NCBI GenBank assembly: GCA_021811025.1
Contig: JAJZPX010000070.1
Location: 1-9,270 of the forward strand
From: Actinomycetes bacterium
Lineage (GTDB): Bacteria > Actinomycetota > Coriobacteriia > Anaerosomatales > JAJZPX01
Reading direction: 5' to 3'
Length of the DNA stretch: 9,270 bases
A program made the position numbers and the translations under genes. The notes beneath the pieces are model-generated. The model worked only from the letters and a program-made list of their open reading frames with translations, was not told the DNA's origin and made no database searches. Positions 1 to 5,380 of the stretch are shown here, in pieces (the stretch's first letter is position 1; each line of letters begins with the position of its first letter).

Positions 1-39
1 CTCGTTGGGCTCGGGCACGCTGACCTCCATGAACGGCAT
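1..39 (-). CDS. Possible 5' end of an unidentified leftward gene (partial)
   Basis: An ATG at 39-37 opens a leftward frame that stays open to the window edge and reads MPFMEVSVPEPNE. A second in-frame ATG at 30-28 could also be the start. There is no purine-rich ribosome site before the first ATG, but a TATCTT -10-like box sits 12 bases upstream, so the message could have a leader of only a few bases. The start follows a strong terminator that closes the neighbouring rlpA-like gene, which fits a new transcription unit beginning here. Thirteen codons are too few to name a family, and a chance open frame is not excluded. Confidence 0.35.
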   Translation of the reverse strand, partial: MPFMEVSVPEPNE

Positions 40-51
40 CGAAACGACACT

Positions 52-57
52 AAGATA
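52..57 (-). promoter_or_regulatory. Possible -10 box (TATCTT) for the gene leaving the left edge
   Basis: On the minus strand TATCTT matches four of six bases of the sigma-70 -10 consensus. It lies between the rlpA-like terminator and the ATG at 39. A start point about 7 bases downstream would leave a leader of roughly six bases. I see no good -35 element at 16-18 bp spacing, so the call rests on position and the -10 box alone. Confidence 0.25.
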
Positions 58-87
58 CCCGAAAGGCCGTGGGCGGCGCTGGCAGCC

Positions 88-120
88 AGATACAGACGGG
101 CCGCCCCGAGGGGACGGCCC
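88..120 (-). terminator. Rho-independent-type terminator of the RlpA-like gene
   Basis: On the minus strand, 25 bases after the stop codon of the RlpA-like gene, GGGCCG-T-CCC pairs with GGG-CGGCCC around a CTCG tetraloop (98-120). This gives a nine-pair GC-rich stem with one bulged T. The following bases (97-88) read GTCTGTATCT, which is half T rather than a pure T run. A short mixed T tail is common in GC-rich genomes. Position and stability make a terminator the best reading. Confidence 0.75.
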
Positions 121-144
121 GTCTTCCGGCGTACGGCGCCGATG

Positions 145-675
145 TCAGTAGACGAAGCGGTAGGAGACCCTGTCGACCCCGTCGAAGCCCAGCGCCTTCG
201 CCGTGCCGGGCCCCAGATCGAACTCGCGTCCGCTCACGTACGGCCCGCGGTCCATCACCGTGGCGATGCAGGTGCGCCCGTGATAGCTGAACTGGATGCG
301 GGTCCCGAACGGGAGGCTCTTGTGCGCGACGATCATCATGCCCGGCTTGAGGTAGCCGCCCCCGGCGAGGGGCTGCGGCTCCCAGTACCAGGAGCACACG
401 GCCGACGCCCACGGCCCGTACTTCGGTGCGGGCGGCGGCGCCGGCCGGCGCTTGCCGGCGAGGTTCGCGATCCTGCTCGCCGCCGGAGCGATCGAAGCGG
501 GCGACGCGGCGGGAAGGACGACGCCCGTTCGGCCGATTCGGGGCCTCAGGGGACGGCCGTCGTCCGTCATCATGCCGGCTACGGCGGGCGCCGGCGAGAT
601 CGTCCAGGCGATCAGCGTCGCCGCGGTGGCCGCGGACAGGAACGCGAACGACCAGGGTCTGCTGCCTCTACTCAC
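145..675 (-). CDS. Secreted RlpA-like double-psi beta-barrel protein (septal ring lytic transglycosylase family)
   Basis: This is a 176-residue exported protein. The GTG start at 675 is preferred over the ATG 57 codons upstream because AGGAGG lies four bases before it and the signal peptide then begins correctly: basic residues at 1-7, a hydrophobic core at about 8-27, and an AVA|G cleavage site after residue 33. A Pro/Ala/Arg-rich linker (about 40-88) leads into an RlpA-type double-psi beta-barrel (about 88-176). Its family motifs are AHKSLPFGT (117-125), DRGPYV (142-147) and a C-terminal FDLGPGTAKALGF (152-164). The Asp in the DRGP motif matches the catalytic Asp of lytic RlpA proteins. In that family the domain cleaves peptidoglycan glycan strands, often those stripped of peptides. 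There is no SPOR domain, so septal targeting is not implied. Cys94 and Cys136 could form a disulfide outside the cell. Family assignment is firm; enzymatic activity is inferred. Confidence 0.85.
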   Translation of the reverse strand: MSRGSRPWSFAFLSAATAATLIAWTISPAPAVAGMMTDDGRPLRPRIGRTGVVLPAASPASIAPAASRIANLAGKRRPAPPPAPKYGPWASAVCSWYWEPQPLAGGGYLKPGMMIVAHKSLPFGTRIQFSYHGRTCIATVMDRGPYVSGREFDLGPGTAKALGFDGVDRVSYRFVY

Positions 676-679
676 ATTG

Positions 680-685
680 CCTCCT
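680..685 (-). promoter_or_regulatory. Ribosome binding site AGGAGG deciding the RlpA-like start
   Basis: A perfect AGGAGG on the minus strand stands four bases before the GTG at 675-673. An ATG one frame off overlaps this GTG (AATGTG), but only the GTG frame carries the RlpA sequence. The site argues against the longer frame beginning at 846. Confidence 0.8.
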
Positions 686-788
686 AATGCCGGGAACAGG
701 ACAGGCGGCTGCCGGGCGCACGAGGGCAAAGGGAAAGACAGCGGAAGCCATCCTTGGGGAGGAGCGCTGCCTCGCACCCGGCACAGGG

Positions 789-805
789 GGCTCCCGCAAG
801 GAGCC
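789..805. repeat. Short perfect hairpin in the RlpA-like leader region
   Basis: GGCTCC (789-794) and GGAGCC (800-805) form a six-pair stem with a five-base loop on either strand. It lies about 115 bp upstream of the RlpA-like start. No T run follows on the minus strand, so it does not look like a terminator. It may be one helix of a structured leader. Confidence 0.45.
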
Positions 806-949
806 TGCCGCCGCGCCGCAGGAGCACGAGCTATGCTCTTGGGCAATGGACCGAAGCGTCTCTACGCATTGAAGGGCGAGCGGCGCGGACTCGTGCTGCG
901 CCTGATCGTCTGCTTCCGCGCGCGCCCGTGCATCTCAGTTCGAGACTTC

Positions 950-1007
950 GCGTCCACGTCGCCGGTCCGTGCGGCCTCTTCTCGGAGAGGCCGCGCGACG
1001 TGGGCGC
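950..1007. repeat. Nested inverted repeat: two coaxial 9-bp stems, possible structured RNA or terminator
   Basis: The outer arms CCACGTCGC (954-962) and GCGACGTGG (995-1003) pair perfectly, and a further three pairs (950-952 with 1005-1007) lie beyond one position. The inner arms GCGGCCTCT (971-979) and AGAGGCCGC (986-994) also pair perfectly. The inner 3' arm directly abuts the outer 3' arm, so the two helices should stack with an eight-base bulge at 963-970. At 953/1004 and 980/985 a plus-strand RNA would have U-G wobbles where a minus-strand RNA would have A-C mismatches. It lies between two leftward genes, so it could instead be a terminator for the UPF0182 transcript, although no T run follows. 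Confidence 0.55.
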
Positions 1008-1033
1008 CCTACTTGCAGGCACAACGGAGCGAG

Positions 1034-1062
1034 ATGGTAGCACAGACTGCCAGCTTTGTCTC
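1034..1062 (-). promoter_or_regulatory. Candidate sigma-70-type promoter for the RlpA-like gene
   Basis: On the minus strand GAGACA (1062-1057) and TACCAT (1039-1034) are separated by exactly 17 bases. The second box is preceded by TGC, an extended -10 signature. Each hexamer matches four of six consensus bases. Transcription would start near 1027 and run through the nested inverted repeat to the RlpA-like gene. The match is moderate and untested. Confidence 0.4.
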
Positions 1063-1085
1063 GGCCGAACGGAACGGCCGAACGG
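1061..1085. repeat. 11-nt direct repeat (13-nt period) that can also form a 7-bp hairpin
   Basis: CGGCCGAACGG occurs at 1062-1072 and again at 1075-1085. Because CGGCCG is self-complementary, the same DNA also forms a hairpin with a 7-bp stem, 7-nt loop and 7-bp stem at 1061-1081. It adjoins the candidate -35 box and follows the UPF0182 stop codon by about 35 bases. It could be a regulator site or a weak terminator without a T run. Confidence 0.5.
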
Positions 1086-1120
1086 GACAGCAGCAGGGAC
1101 GGGCCGGACGGACCGGGGCG

Positions 1121-3889
1121 TCAGGGCTTGGCGGTCGGCGTCGATCCCGACGACTCTCTCGCCAGATCGTTCAGCACCTCTCCGAGCTGCCCGATGAGCT
1201 TCCCGTACGTCGCCCAGTCACCCGCGCGCTGCGCGGCGATCGCCTGCTTGTACAGGCTGTTCGCTTGCGCCAGCAGCGCCGCTATCCCTGCCGGCGCGGA
1301 CGGCGACGGCGTCGCCGTGCCTTGCGAGGTCGCCCCCGGCTGCGCTGTGGGCTGCACGTTCGGGGGCTGGAACCCGAAGGCCTGCGAGAGCGCGGTGGCG
1401 AGGTCGGGCTGCATCGAGATACGGTCCCCGTACGCGACGATCACGCGAGTGAGCTGCGGGATCGGGCTCTGCTCCGCTTGCAGGTAGAGCGGCTGCACGT
1501 ACAGCAGCGAGTCCTTGATGGGCAGCACGAGCAGGTTGCCGAACAGCACCTTGCTCCCGCTCTGGCCCCACAGAGTCAGCTGCGAGCTGATCGTCGGTTC
1601 CTGGTTGATCCGCGCCCGCACTTGCTCCGGACCGAGGATGAGCTTCTGCTTCGGGAACTGGTAGACGAGCCGCTGCCCGTAGTTGGACGGGTCGGACTTG
1701 GCCGCCATCCAGCCGATCATGTTCTGCTTCGTCCTCGGCGTGAACGGGAGCATCAGCACGAAGTCCTCGGTCTGCTCCCCGGGCAGGCGCATCAGGACGT
1801 AGAAGGGCCGCATCTCTGCGCCGGCCACGTCGTTCGGGATGGCCCAGCTGTCCTCCTTGTTGTAGAAGACCTGCGGGTCGAGCATGTGGTAGTTCAGGTA
1901 CATCTCGGCCTGGATCCGGAAGAAGTCCTCCGGATAGCGGAAGTGCGCCCGGACCTCGGCCGGCATGGCCGAGGCGTCCTCGACGAGGCCGGGGAAGACC
2001 TTGCGCCAGCTGGCGAGGATCGGGTCGGAGGGGTCGAACGCGTAGAGGTGCACGGTGCCGTCGTACGCGTCGATCGTGGCCTTCACTGAGTTGCGGATGT
2101 AGTTCACGCCGTTCGCGGCCGGCTGCGAGTAGGGGTAGTGGTCCGACGTGGTGTAGGCGTCCGCTAACCAGACGATGCGCCCCTTCACCACAGCGGCGTA
2201 GGGGTCGCTGTCGAGCGTCAGGAACGGCGCGAGCTGGTTGATGCGGCTGACGGGATCGCGGTAGTAGAGCACGCGGCTCTGCGGCGTGACGAACGTGGAC
2301 AGCAGCAGATCGGTCGAGCCGAAGCGCAGGGCGAACGCGAGCCGGCGTATGAGGCCGCCCACGGGCACGCCGGTCTTGCCGCTGTAGTGCGTGTAGGAGT
2401 TGTCGCTCCCCTTCGGATAGTCGAACTCCGGCTGTCCCGAACCGGCCACGACGTAATCGTTCGACTCCTCGCCGAAGTAGATGGCGGGCTGCGTGATGGT
2501 GAGGTCGGTGGTGGTGGCCGGCGGGATGTTCTTCACGATGAACATCGGCGTCCCGTCCGGCGCCACGTCGTTCACGGGGCTCACGACCGCGCCGTAGCCG
2601 TGCGTGAACACGAGATGCTGGTTGAGCCACGTCTTCGCCTGATCGGCGAGCTGCGCCACGTTCATCTCGCGCACGGACGTCAGCACCTCCGTGCGGCGCC
2701 CGTCGACGGTGTAGCGGTCGATGTCGACGTCGTTGAAGTCGTAGTACGGGCGGATCTCCTGCAGCTGCTTGTAGGTGGTCTTCATCACGGCCGGGTCCCA
2801 AAGCCGCACGTTGTCGATCGTGACGGCGTCCGAGGTCACGTCCGCGGGCGTGAGGTCGGCGTTCGCGGCGAACGGCCTCGCCTGAACGGTGTCCAGCTGG
2901 AACGCCTTCCTCGTCGCCGCGATGTTGCGTTTGATGTACGGAGCCTCGAGGGCGATCTCGTTCGGCGCCACTCTCAGGTTCTGCACGAGCTCGGGGTAGA
3001 CGCCGCCGACGAGGACGGAAGCGGAGATCCAAACGCCGAGCGCGATCGCGGGCAGGCGCCAGCCCCGGAAGCGGATGTTCACGAGCAGCACGAGCCCCGA
3101 GACGAGCGCGATCGCGATGAGGATGTACAGCGCGGGGAGCTGCGCGTGCACGTCCGTGTAGCTCGCTCCGAGCACCTGCCCCCTCGGCGAGAAGTCCAGC
3201 TCGAACGTCTGGAGCCAGTAGTCGAAAGCCTTGCTCCCCACGATGAGGCCCGCGAGTACCGACAGGTGCGCCTTCACGTGCGGAGCGAAGCCGCGCAGGC
3301 GCTCCCACGGACGGATGGCGCCGTCCACAAGGTGCACGATCGCGGTGAGCACGAGCGCGACCACGAGCGTCGAGGTCAGCCAGTCCGAGACCTGCCGCAG
3401 CACGGGCAGCGTGAACACGTAGAACGACACGTCCCGGCCGAACTGCGGGTCCGCCATGCCGAACGGCGTAGGGTGCAGGGCGAGCTGGAAGAGCGGCCAC
3501 TTCCCCGCCATCGCCGCCCCCGATCCGATCGCGACGATGACGGCGATCCCGAGCAGCAGCCAGCGCATCACCGGCTCGAGCGCCGTCCTCAGCTGCATGA
3601 GCCCCTGCTGGAACTGCTCTGGGACGCCGCCGAGCGCGAGGAACGCGCGCGGCGCCATCCGTCGCGCGATCACGAGGTTCACGTACACGATCGCGAACGT
3701 CGCCAGCCCGAACGCGAGCGCGGCCGTCCACGCGCTCGCCACGCGCGTCCACAGCACGTTCGCGTGCCCCATGTCCTCGAACCACAGGACGTCCGTGTAG
3801 AATGCCGCGACCGGCCTCGCTGCCGAGAGGACCACGAGAAGGGCCGCCCCCGCCGCGATCGTCCACGCCCGTCTCTGCCGAACGGCCAC
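1121..3889 (-). CDS. UPF0182 (COG1615) family integral membrane protein
   Basis: This is a 922-residue membrane protein of unknown function. The start is set at the GTG at 3889 because AGGAGG precedes it by five bases. A GTG five codons upstream would place that site inside the gene. The N-terminal third has about seven hydrophobic spans (roughly 10-29, 52-74, 109-127, 171-188, 208-222, 252-271, 278-297). Family signatures include YTDVLWFEDMG (31-41), DPQFGRDVSFYVFTLP (147-162) and YPELVQNLRVAPNE (298-311) followed by EAPYIKRNIAATRKAF (315-330). A large hydrophilic region follows, probably outside the cell. Near the C-terminus a Pro/Thr/Ser-rich linker leads to a helical tail with the GDWATYG pattern usual for the family. 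The length is normal and the gene is intact. It lies 75 nt downstream of the HD-GYP gene on the same strand and may share its transcript. Family assignment is firm; the role is unknown. Confidence 0.92.
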   Translation of the reverse strand: MAVRQRRAWTIAAGAALLVVLSAARPVAAFYTDVLWFEDMGHANVLWTRVASAWTAALAFGLATFAIVYVNLVIARRMAPRAFLALGGVPEQFQQGLMQLRTALEPVMRWLLLGIAVIVAIGSGAAMAGKWPLFQLALHPTPFGMADPQFGRDVSFYVFTLPVLRQVSDWLTSTLVVALVLTAIVHLVDGAIRPWERLRGFAPHVKAHLSVLAGLIVGSKAFDYWLQTFELDFSPRGQVLGASYTDVHAQLPALYILIAIALVSGLVLLVNIRFRGWRLPAIALGVWISASVLVGGVYPELVQNLRVAPNEIALEAPYIKRNIAATRKAFQLDTVQARPFAANADLTPADVTSDAVTIDNVRLWDPAVMKTTYKQLQEIRPYYDFNDVDIDRYTVDGRRTEVLTSVREMNVAQLADQAKTWLNQHLVFTHGYGAVVSPVNDVAPDGTPMFIVKNIPPATTTDLTITQPAIYFGEESNDYVVAGSGQPEFDYPKGSDNSYTHYSGKTGVPVGGLIRRLAFALRFGSTDLLLSTFVTPQSRVLYYRDPVSRINQLAPFLTLDSDPYAAVVKGRIVWLADAYTTSDHYPYSQPAANGVNYIRNSVKATIDAYDGTVHLYAFDPSDPILASWRKVFPGLVEDASAMPAEVRAHFRYPEDFFRIQAEMYLNYHMLDPQVFYNKEDSWAIPNDVAGAEMRPFYVLMRLPGEQTEDFVLMLPFTPRTKQNMIGWMAAKSDPSNYGQRLVYQFPKQKLILGPEQVRARINQEPTISSQLTLWGQSGSKVLFGNLLVLPIKDSLLYVQPLYLQAEQSPIPQLTRVIVAYGDRISMQPDLATALSQAFGFQPPNVQPTAQPGATSQGTATPSPSAPAGIAALLAQANSLYKQAIAAQRAGDWATYGKLIGQLGEVLNDLARESSGSTPTAKP

Positions 3890-3894
3890 GCCGA

Positions 3895-3900
3895 CCTCCT
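3895..3900 (-). promoter_or_regulatory. Ribosome binding site AGGAGG of the UPF0182 gene
   Basis: A perfect AGGAGG on the minus strand lies five bases before the GTG at 3889. The spacing is ideal and decides the start five codons downstream of the longest possible frame. Confidence 0.8.
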
Positions 3901-3905
3901 GCACT

Positions 3906-3960
3906 CGCCACCGTGGCGGTTCTTCCGCCGCCTGCCGTCGCCTCCGCCGGAGGGCGGAAG
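3906..3960 (-). promoter_or_regulatory. Hairpin-rich gap between the HD-GYP and UPF0182 genes
   Basis: This 75-nt spacer can form several stems. CTTCCGCC (3922-3929) pairs with GGCGGAAG (3953-3960), eight pairs. Inside it CCTCC pairs with GGAGG around a three-base loop. Separately, CGCCACCGTGGCG (3906-3918) is a near-perfect palindrome just ahead of the UPF0182 ribosome site. No T run follows on the minus strand. It could be a partial terminator, an mRNA-stabilising or processing structure, or an attenuator that sets UPF0182 expression apart from the two genes upstream. Confidence 0.45.
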
Positions 3961-3964
3961 CAGC

Positions 3965-5380
3965 CTACCTGAGGAAGTCCTCGACGTCGATGTTGAGCCC
4001 GGCGGGGTCGAGGCAACGCTCGATCTCGCGGCCGGCCGCCTGCGCGGCGTCCGCCAAGTCGACGTCGAGCGGGTCGACGACCGCGCCGCCGGCGTCGGCG
4101 AACACGCGGAGGTTCGGGCGGGTAGGCTGACCCGCGTTCGGCCGCACGACCACGCCCACCTCGCCGGACGTGAGGCGCACGACGGCGCGGGGCGGATAGC
4201 AGCCGAGGGTGTCGATGAAGAGCCGCACGAGCCGCGGATCGAAGGCACTGCCGGCGTTCTTCACCAGGACGGAGATCGCGTCGTCCGCGAGCCTGGCCGC
4301 GCTGTAGCTGCGTTTCGACGTCATCGCGTCGTACGCGTCGGCCAGCGCCACGATGCGGCTCGCGAGGTGCTGCTGCCGCACCGGGAAGCGCTCGGGGTAA
4401 CCGCAGGCGTCGTAGCGGATGTGGTGCTCCAGGATGACGACCACCGACGCCTTGTCGAGGCCCGGCGTCCGCACCGCCACCTCCGCGCCGAAGAGCGGGT
4501 GCCTCCGCACCGTCGCCCACTCCTCGGGGTCGAGCGCGCCCGGCTTGTTCAGCGTGTCGACGTCGATCACGATCTTCCCGATGTCGTGCATGAGCGCGCC
4601 CACCCCCAGCGAGGTCAGGAAGCGCGCGTCTCGCGTGATCGCCGCGCCCACCGCGAGCGAGAGGATCGTCACGTTCACCGAGTGGTAGAAGGTGTACTCG
4701 TCGTAGTCGCGCAGACCGGTGAGCTCGAGCATCGCGTACCTGTTGTTGAGCACGTTGTCGAGCAGGCTTCGCACGACGAGGCGCACCGGCCCCGCGTAGA
4801 CGGTCCCGGTGGACTGCATCACGCGCTCGAGATCGCGCATCAGGTCGAGACCGAGCTGGTAGCTCTGCCTCGCCGCGTCGCGCTCCTCTCCCTTCGGAGG
4901 CGCCTCCGTCCGCTCGGCGACGGTCACCGCCGACACCCTCACGTGCTCCAGCCCGGCCTGCGTCATCGCCGGACCGAGACCGCCCGCCCGCTCGACCTCG
5001 AGCGGGTCCATCGCCAGCACCCGCATCGCACGCGCGAGCTCGCCGGCGTCGAGCCCCTGCAGGAAGACGACGCTCCCCGCGCCTATCGCCGACATGTCGC
5101 GGATGAGCTGGTCGAACAGCACGCTCTCCTCGGCGAGAAGCTGCTCGCCCAGCAGCAGCTCGTCCTCGAAGAACGTGAGCACGACGTCGACCCCTTCGGC
5201 GAAGTATGCCGCCAACAGCTCGTTCAGCCCCTCGATCGCGTCGTCGACGACGGGGTGGGCGGCGGGGTAGAAGCGGCAGGCGCGGCGCGCGCTGTACAAG
5301 CGCGCCAGCAGCTCCCGGGCCCGGCGCAGCTGGTTGTAGGAGTAGGCGATCGACGGGATGGCCGGCGAACCGTCGCTCAC
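3965..5380 (-). CDS. HD-GYP domain protein, likely cyclic-di-GMP phosphodiesterase
   Basis: This is a 471-residue soluble protein. Its GTG start (5380) overlaps the HEAT-protein stop as GTGA, with GGAGGG nine bases upstream, so the two are translationally coupled. Residues about 25-155 form an N-terminal module that reads as related to the N-terminus of the HEAT neighbour. Residues about 215-390 are the HD-GYP domain: His233, HDIGK (265-269), His294, HH (319-320), GYP (327-329), and Asp348/Asp351 in DAYDAMTS. All core metal ligands and the catalytic Lys269 are present. The usual HHExxDGxGYP reads HHIRYDACGYP, so Glu and one Gly are replaced. The residue four before His233, Glu in the trinuclear-iron member PmGH as I recall it, is Tyr229 here, which suggests a two-metal site. 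A C-terminal region (about 392-471) with VRLTSGEVGVVV resembles tails found after many HD-GYP domains. Hydrolysis of cyclic-di-GMP is expected from the family but not shown. There is no GGDEF or EAL domain nearby. Confidence 0.88.
   Translation of the reverse strand: MSDGSPAIPSIAYSYNQLRRARELLARLYSARRACRFYPAAHPVVDDAIEGLNELLAAYFAEGVDVVLTFFEDELLLGEQLLAEESVLFDQLIRDMSAIGAGSVVFLQGLDAGELARAMRVLAMDPLEVERAGGLGPAMTQAGLEHVRVSAVTVAERTEAPPKGEERDAARQSYQLGLDLMRDLERVMQSTGTVYAGPVRLVVRSLLDNVLNNRYAMLELTGLRDYDEYTFYHSVNVTILSLAVGAAITRDARFLTSLGVGALMHDIGKIVIDVDTLNKPGALDPEEWATVRRHPLFGAEVAVRTPGLDKASVVVILEHHIRYDACGYPERFPVRQQHLASRIVALADAYDAMTSKRSYSAARLADDAISVLVKNAGSAFDPRLVRLFIDTLGCYPPRAVVRLTSGEVGVVVRPNAGQPTRPNLRVFADAGGAVVDPLDVDLADAAQAAGREIERCLDPAGLNIDVEDFLR

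Larger units (their letters stand above)
676..1120. other. 445-bp gene-free region between the UPF0182 and RlpA-like genes
   Basis: No convincing gene is present here. The open frames on both strands have no recognisable protein and no ribosome site. Reading leftward, the region contains a hairpin-forming direct repeat (1061-1085), a plausible sigma-70-type promoter (1034-1062), a large nested inverted repeat (950-1007), and a hairpin at 789-805 (GGCTCC/GGAGCC around five bases). The promoter would give the RlpA-like gene a structured leader of about 350 nt. I looked for the ydaO (cyclic-di-AMP) riboswitch, which often precedes cell-wall hydrolase genes in Actinobacteria, and for the cyclic-di-GMP-I riboswitch. 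Neither conserved core was visible. Confidence 0.6.

Noticed and set aside
145..846. Longer RlpA-like start at 846 (ATG)
   Set aside because: The extra 57 residues have no signal peptide character, and the GTG at 675 has a perfect AGGAGG and begins a proper signal peptide.
950..1007. Inverted repeat as ends of a small transposon (MITE)
   Set aside because: The arms enclose only about 30 bases, there is no flanking target duplication, and the internal part is itself a hairpin, so an RNA or terminator reading fits better.
900..1010. tRNA-like segment containing AGTTCGAGACT on the plus strand
   Set aside because: The bases around TTCGA do not form a five-pair T stem, and no acceptor or anticodon stem can be built.
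831..1043. 70-codon minus-strand frame in the gene-free region
   Set aside because: It has no ribosome site, its start overlaps the candidate -10 box, and the product is Arg/Ser-rich without any motif.
676..1120. Cyclic-di-AMP (ydaO), cyclic-di-GMP-I or T-box riboswitch upstream of the RlpA-like gene
   Set aside because: I searched by eye for the conserved GGGGUGAAUC and CCCGAACCCGUCAGCUAACC cores, the GEMM GGCAAA/ACGCAAAGC core and the T-box AGGGUGGNACCGCG. None is present on the minus strand.
452..2089. Plus-strand frame of 545 codons across the intergenic region
   Set aside because: It is antisense to the RlpA-like and UPF0182 genes over most of its length, and its composition is that of a shadow frame. 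Nothing in the gene-free part resembles a protein.
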